A DNA stretch of 64,000 bases from Hedera helix. Taxonomy: Eukaryota > Streptophyta > Magnoliopsida > Apiales > Araliaceae. The position numbers and the translations under genes were made by a program. The notes under the pieces were generated by a model. It had not been told where the DNA came from. It saw nothing but the letters and a program-made list of their open reading frames with translations, and searched no databases. Shown here piece after piece: positions 11,314 to 24,300 of the stretch. The DNA is taken from NCBI GenBank assembly GCA_947179155.2, contig OX359275.1, forward strand, positions 37,010,808 through 37,074,807, given 5' to 3'. Positions within the stretch are counted from its first letter, which is position 1. Every line of letters starts with the position of its first letter.

Positions 11314-13791
11314 TCAACAAACCGAGAGAAAGTGATGTATTTGTTTTGTTTTGTTTATTGTTTTTCGTATTTTTTATTTGTGTTTTTTTTTTATTTGGTG
11401 CTTGCATTTTTCTGCTTATCTTTGTTACATGTATCATCCAGAAAAATAAAATAAAATATATAGTAGTTATAATATGATCATATCGTATCTTTCTTCCTTT
11501 ACGTGAAGGAAACATTAGCATCAAGAGAAGATTATATGGTGGGGAACATTACCTTAAACATGCAGTTCGTACCCCGTGCTTCTCTGATGTGGAGTAGTAG
11601 AATTGAAAATTTTGAGATCTCGTGTAGAACATTCTCTACCATAAAGTTAGTGGCAGAGTTATCAGAACATTACTCAAGCATCTTTTATGAAATTTAGGTT
11701 GATTGAATTGAAATTTGAAGAAAATTCCTAATTGTAAGAAATTATGACTTCGATCCAAGCCCATGCTATGATGATACTGAATACCCTTGTTTTAATTTAG
11801 TGTCAAAAATTTATTATTGTTTGTGTAACACTTTATTACACCATCGATATAAAATTGTTGTTCTCAACTTTTCAAGGTTTGAGGAGGCTTAGCTCATTAT
11901 TAGTTGTAGTATGCAACATATTACTTCCTCTAATAATTCTCAAAATTAGACATATTTCGATGTTAAATTATTTCATAAAATATTAAATTTGTTGCGAACT
12001 TAATTTATTTTAGTACCGATCAGTATAATTATTGCAAATTAGTTCAAATATATTAGTAAATTTTAATTTTTGGGAAGTATAACATAATTTTATAATCAAA
12101 TATATCATTATTATTATAATATTAAGAATCATGTCTCACGTAAAAATAAAAAAAAAAACAAAATCACAAACAATGTGAAAGAAAAAATACATTTCACATA
12201 AAGAAATAAATAAACCCGACTTAAAAATCACAGTACCTTAATTACTAAGTAAAAAAACAAAAATTTATATATTCATATCAATTTTAGACATTTTTTGGTA
12301 AGCCAACTAAAACAATGCAAATGAATGTGTAATTTTGGAACGAAATGATTATTATGGTAAACTGTTCTTGATTTTTTTCCATAATAATAGAGTGGAGCCT
12401 TGCAATGAAAGAAAGTATCACAACTACAATCCCAGATTATGAAAAGATTGTCTGTCAGCCCTGGAATATACCCGGTTACCCACCTACCACTCTTGCGGTC
12501 CTACTTCATTTAGAATTTAGAACATGGAAGTTTCCAGAACAAAAGAAATACGATAAACCAGACAATAATGTAAAAACAAGGACGAGACTGGCCACCAAAT
12601 TAGAAGTTAGAAAAAGAACCGGATGGGCCTCTCACGGCCCCATTGGTATTGGGCCGTACTTACCCCAACAGTTGAAAGATAGAAGAAAAACTATAAAAAA
12701 AGGAGTCACTGATTGATTAGTTCTATTTGTCAATATGCCAAATTATTTGGTACCTGATAACCAAATACTGTTGTTGATGAAGAGTTCAAAAGAACACTGC
12801 ATGAAAGCAACGCTAAACCCAAAGTAAAACCCCCTGGGCATGATAGGTGAGTTGTTATAATCGCATTATAATGCATAGCACAACTGATGTAGAGACTTGT
12901 GATAGTTAGAAATTAATGCCAGAAAAAGAAAAAAAAAGAGAAACCTGGCTTCAGAAGACAGCGTTGTAAGAGAGACTGGGTATAAAAATATTATTCCAAA
13001 CCGAGATTTCAACTTGATGCGTCTTATATACCATATTTATAGTTCCAAGTCGATATATTTCAAACCACACGAATATAACAATAGAGGCAACATTGAAGAA
13101 TAACGCATGACATGGGGAAGGTTGAATGCAATCCCCTAGAGGTGGGGAAATGGCAGGAGGCCGAAGAACCTCAAGGTCACTAATCACTAGTTGCAATCCC
13201 CATACTTGGGGCCAAATATACTTATGGAAAAGGGAAAAAAATAGGGAAGGTTGAATGCATAATAAAACACACAAAAGGTTGAGCCTACAAAAATGGAACA
13301 ACAGAGTATGTCTTAAAAGAAGAGGAAGAAGAGCAAACAACCTTAAAATACGTACCTCACATATTTGGTGGCAGACTCGTGCATTGCAGGCGGTTAATCA
13401 TGGGAATCAGTTATATGTAAGAACAAGTGCGGTTAATCACAGGAATCAGTTATATGTAAGAACAAGTGTTGCAACCATTCCCAAAGTACACATGAGCAGA
13501 GCACGAGTAAATAATGAGGTACAAAAATTGTGAAAGACAATAAATAGTGTGGACTTAACTAGGAATCGAGTATATATTTACATCACCACGTATTTTGCAA
13601 CAGCAAAGTGTCATGAAAGGATTCAACTCATTATAGGTCTAATCCAGTTCTCAACGAGATTCAGGATCTAACTGTTACACCCATTTTTCAATGATAAACT
13701 TGGTTCTAACAATGCAAAACATGACTGACACAGAAGATACAAATGAAATCCCAAATACATGATATTTCTGAAGGACAAATGAAACTAACTT
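11314..13791. other. Intergenic, no gene recognised; 39-bp tandem repeat inside
   Basis: The left part is the DUF760 3' flank. ORFs of about 100-130 codons near 12405-12716 (+) and 12951-13340 (-) lack any feature I recognise and sit in low-complexity AT-rich DNA. The 39-bp repeat at 13391-13468 is the only clear structure. The right end is the 3' UTR of the RING gene. Confidence 0.5.
13391..13468. repeat. 39-bp tandem duplication
   Basis: Copies at 13391-13429 and 13430-13468 (cggttaatca... gaacaagtg) differ at only a few bases. Confidence 0.9.
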
Positions 13792-16008
13792 CTAAAACCT
13801 TGTACTCATGCTGAGAGACCAACCGATTCTAACAAATAAACTCCCTCCTTTGGAGCCTAGAACCCCTTTGATGTGATCATACTGCTTCCTGCAGCCTGGG
13901 CATCATGCATCAGCCTCGAGAATTCTTTTGTGACAAAAAAGACAAAGACAGAATCCACAAGTACAGGGAAGAAAACTTGAGTCTGTAATATCCAAATCCT
14001 CATAGCATATAGGGCATGAAGAAGGTTGGGAGATGATATTCTGCCAGGCCCAAGTGGTAACTCCACGACTTGACTTCATGTTTGGATTATTTTGCTTCAG
14101 TAAGTTGGGTAAACTCTGTGGGCCGGAAGCATCGTCAGCACGCCAAGCTTGACAATTTTCATGAGCCCAAGAAATTATTCCCTTGCTATCTTTTACTAGT
14201 AAGCTGATATCAGAACTCTTATTTGATGATTCAGGAATAGCTAAACAAGTCTTGTTCACGGATCCAGAAGGAGGTTCACATTTTGGGTCATTCTGCATCT
14301 CTTTAGCAGTCAAAGCATCAGCTAAAGACTCCCCAATCATCCAGACAATTGTCATCCCCATCTGTTTCGCTGACACTGCCACAGCAGCACCTGCTACTGG
14401 CACTGCTACAGCTGCTCCCAGGAAGATTACTACTGCCAATTGGGCTGCTCATGAGAGAGTCCACCTCACTTTCATGAATACTTGAACCCTCAATATCCAC
14501 TTCCTTGAACCCCGATTCTGAACTCTTGATTGATTTGTTCCCCTCATTAGTGACAAGGGAAAACTGGGGAGTAGATTCACCCCAACCATTAGAAGCCACC
14601 TTGGTTCCATTGTTTTTGACTGCATTGTACTCCCAAATCTTAGCTAACGATTCCAAACGAATCAAGTACAGGTATTATGAGAGAACAATAATAACTTTTT
14701 TGTCAAATCCAATGCACATTTATCCCTTTACTATTATGCCCAACAAAACTTTAAACACTATTATGCCACTTACACCTTTATTCTTTTATTTCAATTTAGG
14801 ATGTAGAAGCAATAATTATAGACATGCTTAAAGAACAAACAGATCAATGGCAATCACCATAGTTGTCATGGCGTTGCCTAGGCGACGACTAGGCATCTTG
14901 TCGCTAGAGAAAGACAAGGTGACGCTAGAGAATGACAAGGTGATTAAATCATGGACTTGCTATGTGTTATAATTTTATTACTTATTAGACTTATAATGCG
15001 TGATGAGTGTTGAATTGGTTGATTCTTTCTTTTCTACGTAGTGTTTGTAGACTTATTCTACTAGTTTTTAATGTTACGTATTTTATTTTTGAATTTTGAT
15101 TGTGAAATATTCATATAATTGTGTTTTTAAGTATATTTCATAGTGTTAGTTATTATGTTTTGACTTTTAATGTATATAAAATTTTATTGTTCAGTATACT
15201 TTTAAAGTAAAATAAATAATGTATAAATTACACATTGTTATATGAACGCCATGACGAGAGCCTTATCGCCTAGACGTCCTAACGGTCAACTATCGCCGTG
15301 TCTCGCCGTGACAACTATGGAAATCACAGAAATGGGGGAAGGGGACACTAGAACATACTCAATTATAAGCCCTCTAACCTGCTGCACATAAAGAAAGGAG
15401 AAAAAGGAAAAGGTATAAAAGAATTGTCACAAAAAACAAATATGAAAAAAAAAGCTCCACACATTACAGCTGACCGACATTCAACCCCAATTAAATAATT
15501 GTAATACAATTCTCTTTCACAATCCTAACTCAAAATACGGTACGCATTTCGTCAAAGTTTAAGAAGATAAATGATCATACTTTGAGGAACAAAAATTGGA
15601 TTTCTCAGGCGTGAAGTTTAATTTAAAAAAATAATACATAATAATTAAAAAAAATCCAGGGACCAATTTATTGCCTTCGTAGAAAGGACTTTGAATTATG
15701 CATGCAACAATTTACATTTAACATTATCACAACAGCAAGATGGGGAAAGAAGAAGAAAGAAATGAATTTGCATACCCTGTGAAAGCCACTGTTCACGCCG
15801 AACATCAAGCTTGCTCTGCTTCAGTTTCGCCCATCCGTTGGTCTAAATAAGAAAGAAAAAAATCAAAACAATATGAACTAATGCATACAGATATATATAA
15901 AAAAACGTTCTTATACATATATAATACGTATTTATTTACCCTCTTTTTTCTGTCAATGCCTTTGAAGAAAGTAGGAACAGCATCATTAGCGATCGAATCA
16001 GAACCCAT
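13792..16008 (-). pseudogene. C4C4 RING-finger gene with frameshift and nonsense codon
   Basis: Exons 16008-15940, 15842-15776 and 14619-13792 have proper splice sites. The start reads MGSDSIANDAVPTFFKGIDR, KKR, then TNGWAKLKQSKLDVRREQWL. A Ser-rich middle leads to CLDDW, where a run of four G (minus strand, 14334-14331) shifts the frame. As read, the product stops after about 145 residues. In the other frame homology continues to a NOT4-like RING (CPICYEDLDITDSSFLPC, CGF, LCLFCHKRIL) and is cut by TGA at 13905-13903, just before the last pair CPGC; the frame then runs on to TAG at 13794-13792. Family members carry Arg codons where TGA and a Cys (CGFCLC) now stand, so CGA-to-TGA and CGT-to-TGT changes fit CpG decay. 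If the lesions are ignored the length is about 320 residues. Probable E3 ligase-type family. Either a recent pseudogene or sequencing errors; two lesions favour decay. Confidence 0.8.
14858..15319. mobile_element. hAT-like MITE in RING intron 2
   Basis: The ends CATAGTTGTCATGGCG and (reverse complement) CATAGTTGTCACGGCG form a 16-bp inverted repeat with one mismatch. The flanks gcaatcac (14850-14857) and gaaatcac (15320-15327) are a 7/8 match, the 8-bp target duplication typical of hAT elements. Length is 462 bp with no coding capacity. A 21-bp tandem repeat (gctagagaaagacaaggtga type) lies near 14902-14943. Confidence 0.88.
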
Positions 16009-18052
16009 AGCTTCTTATTCTGCTTGAAACTTAACAACGAACAGTTTTTTGCAAAAACCCTAAATTCTTAATAAGGAATAGGGATTCAAAACTCAAGATT
16101 AAAAATCTTTTGATGTAAGAGGAAGAGAGGGAAAAATGGTGGATAACAAAAACAAGCCTCTTCTTTGCGCTCCAAACTCTGTCCCTTCCACATACCAGAA
16201 ATTAGCCGCATCTCCGTGACTTTATATATGGCATCAACTTTACCATAATGCCCTTGGGATCCGACTATATTTACACTTTAATTAATTAATTGAGTGCCAA
16301 ATAAAATATTATTTCTAGTTTGGTCGAAGGTGTTGTTTATTTTTATTTTTTTTTAAGCCCCCATTTTTTTAAGAATATAATATCTTTTTATGTCTTAAGA
16401 TATAATTTGTTTATCCTTAAAAGAATGTCCAAAATATATAAAATAAAGGATAAATATACTACTTAATGAGATTCACTGGTGTATAAAAAAAAAAAAAAGA
16501 CTCTTCACTTTATTTAATTTTGTGAGATCATAAAAAAAAAAAAAACTTTTTATACCATCTTTCGTATACTTTATTTTACTTAATTTGTATGCAAATATAT
16601 TTTAACTATTTTTTTGAGGACTGAGAAACTAATTCATAATCAAATATCTTATTACTATTACGATATTAAAAACGAATCAAATCTCAACAAAAAAAAAGAA
16701 AAAAACTTGTAAACTAAACAAATCTCACATATTTACAATTTTGCGCGAATTGCCTAAAGAACTGTTAACCCCGAAATTAGTGGTCACCTTAAACATCGGA
16801 TATCCTAAGAGATAAAATACAGGCTTGATCCTTTTGCAAAATAAGCAGCAGCCTCCTAATTTGAGCAGCTTCTATAGCTAATACATTTATCTATTACATC
16901 ACGGTATCATAAAATAAAATAAAATAAAATAAAACTTTTTTCTCTTTGCAATTTTGTTTGGTTATATAATAATTTAATTTTTATTACACCTTTTAATTTT
17001 ATCATTTAAATTTTAATACGCACGTAATGCATATGCCATATGAGACTAATAATGATAATGTATTTTAAATATTTTTTCTTCCTTTCGGACTTGGGTAAGA
17101 CGGAAGATATTTTCTGATAGCTACCAACGAATATACGATCTTATTATGCAGGCTGCACTTTTAAAATATTTATTTAATGAGGGTATTTGAGTAATCTTCA
17201 AGGGGCTAACTGAAATGTGGACAAGAATGAGGCATGCCGAACGTGTTCCGAACTCGGTCACCAATTAGATCAAGTCCTATCATACACGTGGACGGCCCAG
17301 CTTTAAAAATGAATATACATCTTGCGGTGAAAAACAAGTTCAAGGGGAGGAGGTAGTTTGTAAAAGAAAAATTATTAGATGATAATTTTATTTTATATTA
17401 TTTTTATTTTAATATTTAAATTAAATTATTTATTTTAAATATTAAAATAATAACTCATAAATAATATGAGATATTATATAACAAATGCCTTTATGGAATA
17501 TTATGTAACAAATGCCCAAAATTACTAAATAATTATTCGTTTGTAAATGGGGCAATTTCGCGGGCCATGATTTCCATGATTATCCGCTTTATAGGGTTGG
17601 GAACAGTTGCAACAAAATAAATAAATAAACAATATATAGTTCGGAAAGGGCTAATGGGATTTATACATTTAATAGTTTAGAAAGGGCTAATGGGATTTTT
17701 GAATTATTAAAAAATTTATAATTGAAATAAAACGACTTACATTTCTGGAAGAAGAAAAAAAGTTTAGAAAAAATGTAATATTTTTGTTAATAATTGTATT
17801 AAATAACATCGTGTCCTCAAATATAACAATACAATTTTCTTCGCACCAACGAGACGTCACCACTACTAAACTACGCAAAACACTTGAGAAAAAAAAAACA
17901 TTTTTTTTTGATAAATATAACTATAAAATTTATAAACTTTACAAATATACTATTACCAACTCTTATTGCAAAGTATGGAAATTGCACACTTTTTGTGGGA
18001 GAGGGAGTATAGCATCTCAAATATTCATCATATCAACCTAGCTAAAGACTTG

Positions 18053-18113
<61 letters not shown>

Positions 18114-18115
18114 AA
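16009..18115. other. Intergenic, AT-rich, no gene recognised
   Basis: The left end is the promoter/5' UTR of the RING gene. The rest is AT-rich with homopolymer A runs (16483-16545). It ends in a long (TA)n tract at about 18055-18113. No ORF with recognisable features. Confidence 0.55.
18055..18113. repeat. (TA)n tract
   Basis: Nearly pure TA repeat directly left of the Helitron-like element. The DNA right of that element is also TA-rich (20546-20556), so the element may have inserted into a TA tract. Confidence 0.9.
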
Positions 18116-18288
18116 ACAGAGCGGATAAATCTAATGGTCTTAAATTATTAATGGCTTCAATAAAGAACGGCTGTGATTAACTCCTCCGTCTGCTTGTGCT
18201 TCGTTTGAAATTTGCTTCTCCTCTCTTTCTATTCTCCCGTCTGCAATCGTCCTCTCTCCTGCCGTTCCATTCCATTTCTTTTCTCTCT

Positions 18289-18374
18289 CCTGGTTTGTTC
18301 TCTCCCTCTTCGAATCGGTAGCAGCTCCGACCCTGGTTTTTTCTCTCCCTCTTCGAATCGGTAGCAGCTCCGAC
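18289..18374. repeat. 43-bp tandem duplication ending in the SKP1 fragment
   Basis: Copies at 18289-18331 and 18332-18374, both running cctggttt... to cagctccgac, with one or two mismatches. The second copy ends with the first three codons of the SKP1-like piece. Confidence 0.9.
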
Positions 18375-18428
18375 AGCGAGACTTTCGCTGTGGAGGAGGC
18401 GGTGGCGCTGGAGTCGCAGACCATCAAG
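18366..18428 (+). pseudogene. Captured SKP1 (ASK) gene fragment
   Basis: Twenty-one codons read SSDSETFAVEEAVALESQTI then K, matching the N-terminal segment of plant SKP1 proteins (family pattern SSDGETFEVEEAVALESQTIK). Similarity stops sharply on both sides: no ITLK precedes it and no HMIEDDC follows. GC content is far above the surroundings. SKP1 is the adaptor of SCF ubiquitin ligases. This piece is too short to function and looks like gene capture by the surrounding element. Confidence 0.85.
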
Positions 18429-20545
18429 CGAAGCAGATCAGTTGCCTATGAATTTGTTTGGAACTTTTGGGTGTTTTTGTTTGTGGGTTCTTTTGATTTT
18501 GTTTTTGATTTGTGTAGGTGTTGGAAGTTGGCGATTCTTGAGATTTGCTACTGGATTGGTGATTTTTTCTTCTTCCTCTACTGGATTGGTGATTCTTCAG
18601 ATTAACAAATAGTTTTGGCTTTTTTTCCCCCTTTTTCTTTATGATTGGTGGTTTTTTTCTCTTGTTTGTTAGTGTACTTTTTAGGAATAATTGATAGACT
18701 TTAAATTTCTGTTAATTCTTCTTTGTTCACATCTATACATGTAAATTTTTAAATTTCTTTTGATAAACTCTTAAGGGTTTAAGGTTGCCATCGTAGTTCT
18801 AGAGTTGGTGATTTACTGTTCAAATCTGTGATTTACTGTGAATTTATAAACATGGGCGTTTAAATTTTGTTTTTGAATTTTTAGTTACTCAATTTTTTCA
18901 AGGTAGTCACTGTGGCTCTAAATCTGCTCAGTTTGGTAATATTGTTTTTTCAGTCCTCTATTTTCTATTTTAATAAATGTATATTTCTTTCAATTCAAAG
19001 ATTAGAAATTTGAATTTCTTGAGTTAGCGTAATTTTCCTAAATTTATTTTTATACATGCAGTCTTTCGTCTTTATGGGTTTTAGATATTCTTTTTCCTTT
19101 TACATACATATCTCTCATACAGTTGAAGTTGAATGTAATGGTCTGTACTGGGGAAACAAACCATTATTCTTTTCATGTATGTTTTTTCCTAGCTTGAATT
19201 ATTCTAATTGAACTTAAACTTGAATACTTTCAGCTGGACTTGTAGAGAGAGTTGTTCTCCTCGGGTCACCAATTGCAATTAGAGATGAAAACTGGGAAGT
19301 TGTTCTCCTCTTGTTGTCTTTTAAGCATGTTCAGTGTCGACTGATTTCTGTTATGTTCGACGTTATACTTTCAGCTGGACGCTTGGAGTTGCATTTCGTG
19401 CTAGGTATTTACTCCATCAGCCCCAATTTAGATGTAACCTTTTCCTTTCCTGCCTATCCCAAAATCGCGCTGCTTTAAATTTTAACTTGTACAGCATTTC
19501 CCATATGTACATCTAATTTGGACTCTTATAGAATGTGGAAAGCTTTTTATACTGATTTGCATATATGTAAAAGGTTGGTGCTTGTATTTGGAACCATATA
19601 TGTAAAAGGTTGGTGCTTGAGTCAGGCATGCTGTCGCTCACTTGTTCAATCATACACATTATTCTTTGTGTTGGTTGGTAATTAGTTATATTGAAATTTC
19701 ATACAATTTGCCAAGGTATACACACTTTTAGTAGGAAAGTAAAGTTCTGGCACCATTCATAACAGCCAAAACTCTGCTCACTCCATATGCTTTCTTAGTG
19801 CTTTCTCTCTTTCTCTCCGTCTCTGTCTCTCTCTCTCATGTGGATATATATGTGCGTGTTTGTCCTGCAGTTTGTTAAAGGGAGTTGATTTGAGTGTGTG
19901 TATTCGGGTACGTCTTTGTATGGTTAAAACTTTCATAATAGGTTCCTCAACTTACTGTGTATTCGGGTACGTCTTTCCAAGTTATGTTGTGTATAGAGTT
20001 AAATTTTGTTTGAGGACTTTTTAAAATAGGGGGTTCTTGCTTGTACAGGCAGGCTTGTTTTTTGGATCCAGCTGCTTTTTTGTGTCACTGTTATGGTGCC
20101 ACCTTTTGGCATCTGTTTTAATAATACCACATTTACTTTTAAAATTTTATTTTTCATATTAGCTCGCCTGCAACACTCTTAAAATTTGTTGTATGCTGTG
20201 AATTAATACAATCACGTTTAAACAGTCTCCTTACTAATTAATACAATCCGTTTTTTGTAAACTTAACTAATTATAAATGGTTATGATTATTTTGGGTATG
20301 GAATGATGGTTGTTTTGGTGATTTGGATATTTATTGATGATTGTACGTTTTGTTTACAGGTTTATATTTTTCTGGATATCTATTTTTAAAGGAAGCTCTG
20401 TCGAATTTTTTTGAAATTTTTTGGATATATGTTGATGATCGTGTATGTATTAATTATTGCAAAGAGTCCTTAGGTAATGTATTACTTTTCGAATTTTAAT
20501 CTAATTTTTCATTTCGTTGTGCCTTCAGGCACGGGTTATCCCTAG

Positions 20546-21361
20546 TATATATATATGCTAGTGACTTTTAAAGCACTGATAATTGCACTCATACTCCATT
20601 GCGAAACGAAGTTTGCTTCATTTTTAACGTGCAATGGAGTACAAGTGGTAAAAATGGAGTGCAGTCTCTCCCCTTTCAAGGAGTATAGAAATTCATTACC
20701 ATAAAAAAGAACGCATAAAACGCCCTTCAACTCACTCTGACTATAATGGGGAAGCAAGGGGTACCAACTCTTTAATAATCTCAACTGATGATCGACAAAA
20801 ATACGCAGATATAATTATCATATCAGAATGTAAAAAACTCTGTACAAAGCTAAAACAAAATTCTTGGAGTTTCCAATAGAGGCTTCTTGCTCTATTGCGT
20901 TTCCCCCAGCTACCATAGCAATTGCTTCCTCTAAATAGAAATCACAAGAAGATGATACAGAAAGGAGCCACAAATGGGTCCATACATGTCCCCGGAATAC
21001 ACAGATTAACTAAACATAACAGTAAAGTAAATAGATCAAGGCTCAGCCCTATTTACAGAACAATGGCTAGAGGATGCCATCAATATGAAGCAAGAGGATG
21101 CAACATTCCTGAAGTCTTACCTTCTAACAACAAGGCCTTTATAGGTTCAACAACATCAGAAAATTCTATTAACATACAAAAAATAAAGTGTTAGTGTAAT
21201 TTATATTTCATTCTCTCCTTTCCTTTCAACACGCAAAGGGGGGAAAATGCAATACTTGAATAAGCTCTTGTTTTTATCAAGTAAACAAAGTATTTATAAC
21301 ACATGGAATAATCTACCTTGCTGCAACTGTATCACAATGGGAAAGTAAGAGGCATTGTACA
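20546..21361. other. 3' flank / 3' UTR of the SIN3-like gene
   Basis: No coding feature is recognised. The part next to 21361 is the 3' UTR of the minus-strand SIN3-like gene. An ORF at 20922-21194 (+) has no family features. Confidence 0.5.
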
Positions 21362-24300
21362 TTATACTGCCGCTGTTAAGAATTGGTGAAACTGCTGTAC
21401 TTTTGCCTCATCCTGGTGCAATGATGTAGACAATTTTCTTCTTTTGCTTCTCTCACGACAGAAGAAATCTTCTGTGTCTAGAACATATGAGATCTGCAAC
21501 ACAATATGATAAAAGGAAAACAAAATTCACCACACAGGAAGATTAACCCAGACAGCATAGCAGATTAGCAGTGCTTAATGATTGCACATTAATTAATAGG
21601 GGTTTTCATAATTCAAATTAGTTAAGGGGGAAAATAAGCTGATATTGTGATTTAAAATGCATTCCTAGAGGCATGCAAAAATCAAATGGGGAAAGAGAGA
21701 AACTAAACTTCTCAAACTCGGTGTTCATAACAAGATAGTTGTTTTCAAAAGATACCAAAAAGCAACAGGACTCTTTAGGAAAGGTACACTCGTACAATGC
21801 AAGAATCTGTAGCTCAAGTGTGATGGGTTCAGGTAGTAACATATTAAACACATGACGATGTGTGATTCAGAGCAAATAAGTTTTTAATTTCGTCTATACA
21901 TATTTTTGTGAAAGACTGGATATTTCACTGCCAACCCACGGGGCTAGCCGATATCATGCAATCCCAGATGTAATCGGAGGCCTTTTGGGGTAAGCAAATT
22001 TCAATTCAAGTGAGGTATAGGTCCTGCGGTATAGTATAGCAACGGACGTTGCAATATAGAATTACTTCATATGACATTAAATTTTTTTAAACATGTCAAG
22101 TCAAATGTCAGGAGCAAATAATCTTGTTTAACATAAGCTAAGAAAGATTTAACTTAAGATCATTTAGTCATGTGTATCAAGAACCAACAAAGAACAGGAG
22201 ACTGGCCACACAATAAAAAGAACATGAGTTAAGTCCACGAGATGCTAGAAAGAGAGGAGGGGGTGGGATACTGGAGAAGGAAGAGGTGTTAACACAAGAT
22301 TAGAAATCAATATTCATGCATTCAATCAACACCAGGCATAGAGACAGGGTTTCTGGGCAAATAGAAAAAAAAATATCTAGAGAACATCTTCTAGTCTCAT
22401 CCACTAAAAGTGAAGATGTACCTTGGATGAGTTACAAGCCATCTTGCACTCTAAGCCATTGACCACTCTAACACATTCCATAGCCATGTGTATAGCAGAA
22501 CATTCATCAGGGTCCGCATAATTGCGTTTATTCCTGCATATATATTGAACATTAGCAAATCACATAAACTAAAAGTAATCAATCCATAAATAGGGTCCTC
22601 GCTGATGCTCTTTCTACGCTTTTATAAGCACTGTATAGTACATACTTGTGTTACATATCAAGCACTCAACAGTAATAACAGAAATTTGACAACGAGATAG
22701 AGAAAGTTGTACTGCAACTCCAAGACTATGTTTCTTATGGCTTCAGAGCTTCAAGAGCAACAACATTACAAGATCATCCAACTGATACTGACAACAAAAT
22801 TTATATGTGTATAGAGACCTTGCATTGGGGTCCAACTCAAGCCCACATACTCCATCAGCTCTATTTAGGTGCATAATATAATATACTCATGCATACCTAA
22901 TTATGCAAAGCTGAACAATAGTGTTGATACCTTAGCAACATGATGCCGGGCGGTTCATTTTTGCTGGGAATAACCGATAGAAAATCATTGTGAAGATAAG
23001 CAGAAAAATGAGGATCCACCGAAACTGCAACCACGTCAGGCTTTTCATTTCCATCATCCATCAGCTGTATAAACAACCGAGACGGTGCAGATGACTGCAA
23101 CAAATATGAAATAACTCAAATCCAAGCCGGCCTGACAAATATATGCAAGTATAGCTATTTCCAGTAATTACAAAGAAAACAAGAGAGCAAAAGACCTACA
23201 CATTCAAATCGGTATATGTTATCATGGAGGAGGACATGTGCATTCTCATAGTAAACTGAATCAACATATTTCTCAGGTTTCCGAGATTTTTCATACTCAT
23301 ATAGTTGAAGCAGCTTATTATCCATCTCATCGCTTGCAACAGTTTGAAGCTGTGGGAAACGAGAAGAAAGTTAACTATGATGGAACACACTTGATTATAG
23401 ACGAATTAGGATTTACAAAATGGTTACCTGTTTGACCAGCTTATATATCAACTTGTCCAATGTAAAGAGAACATAAGCCTGATTACCAATAATAGCTCGG
23501 CAATCATCCTCAAACTTCGCATTATCAGAAGATCCATCAAGCAAATTATATAATGCTTTCATAAATCTGCATAAAATAGAAAAGCTTCCTCGTATGTATA
23601 TATATATATAGATATAAACTCAGAGTTTTTAAAGTTGATTAAGTAAAGAGCACCAGAATGCTCACCTGGCATAAAGATCAGGAGGACCAGTATCTTTCAC
23701 ATTTCTCCATTTCATTTCAGCAGAGGATGAATGTCGTTTAGCAGACAACAGTCTTTCATACAAAATCTAACAACATAGAAAAGGGAAAGAAGATACATGT
23801 AATATAAACCACCCGCATTGTATTACATTCAAAGATAATTCTGCATTCAAAGATAATACTGCTCTCAGGAAAGAAACCAAAACTAAAGAAACCTATAAAC
23901 ATATTCAGAGAAAAGGCAAATATTAGTCGCGAAAGAAAGAGAACAAATAAATAGAACTCTATCCTTACTTGGTGAAGCCTGAAAAGCACATAAAATGTAT
24001 CATTTCCGTAAAAAACCCGAGAATCTTTCTCATTATCACGTATTGCAGATGGAACGTGCTTTGCCAGAGGTTTCGTGGTCAGCAGAAAGAGTTCTGATGG
24101 CAGTAATGATAATCCATCTCCTCCAGTACGTGCATCATCCAATTCCTCAGCCTCACATTCGCTTTCAGCTTTATCATCAACTACATCACGTTCACCATCT
24201 TCTTCCTCTTCCTGCTCTTCCCGTGAGCACTCATCAGCAGCAGACTCGCTGCCTGAAACATCTTCACCGGCCTCGGAAACATTTTCACTGTCCTCGTCAT

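Larger units (their letters stand above)
18116..20545 (+). mobile_element. Helitron-like non-autonomous element (3' end seen, 5' end unresolved)
   Basis: The 3' end has a short hairpin GTGCC-TTCA-GGCAC (20519-20532), a 9-nt spacer, then CTAG (20542-20545) followed by T. This is the Helitron 3' signature (subterminal hairpin, CTRR, insertion at A/T). The 5' TC terminus could not be placed; I set the start after the TA tract. The body contains a captured SKP1 fragment, a 43-bp tandem repeat (18289-18374) and several short direct repeats, but no Rep/helicase ORF, so it would be non-autonomous. Confidence 0.5.

Noticed and set aside
12951..13340. 129-codon ORF on the minus strand with hydrophobic start
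   Set aside because: No recognisable family, no splice context, AT-rich surroundings and no support from neighbours.
13391..13468. Two-unit repeat considered as a CRISPR-like array
   Set aside because: Only two adjacent copies without spacers, in a plant genome; it is a simple tandem duplication.
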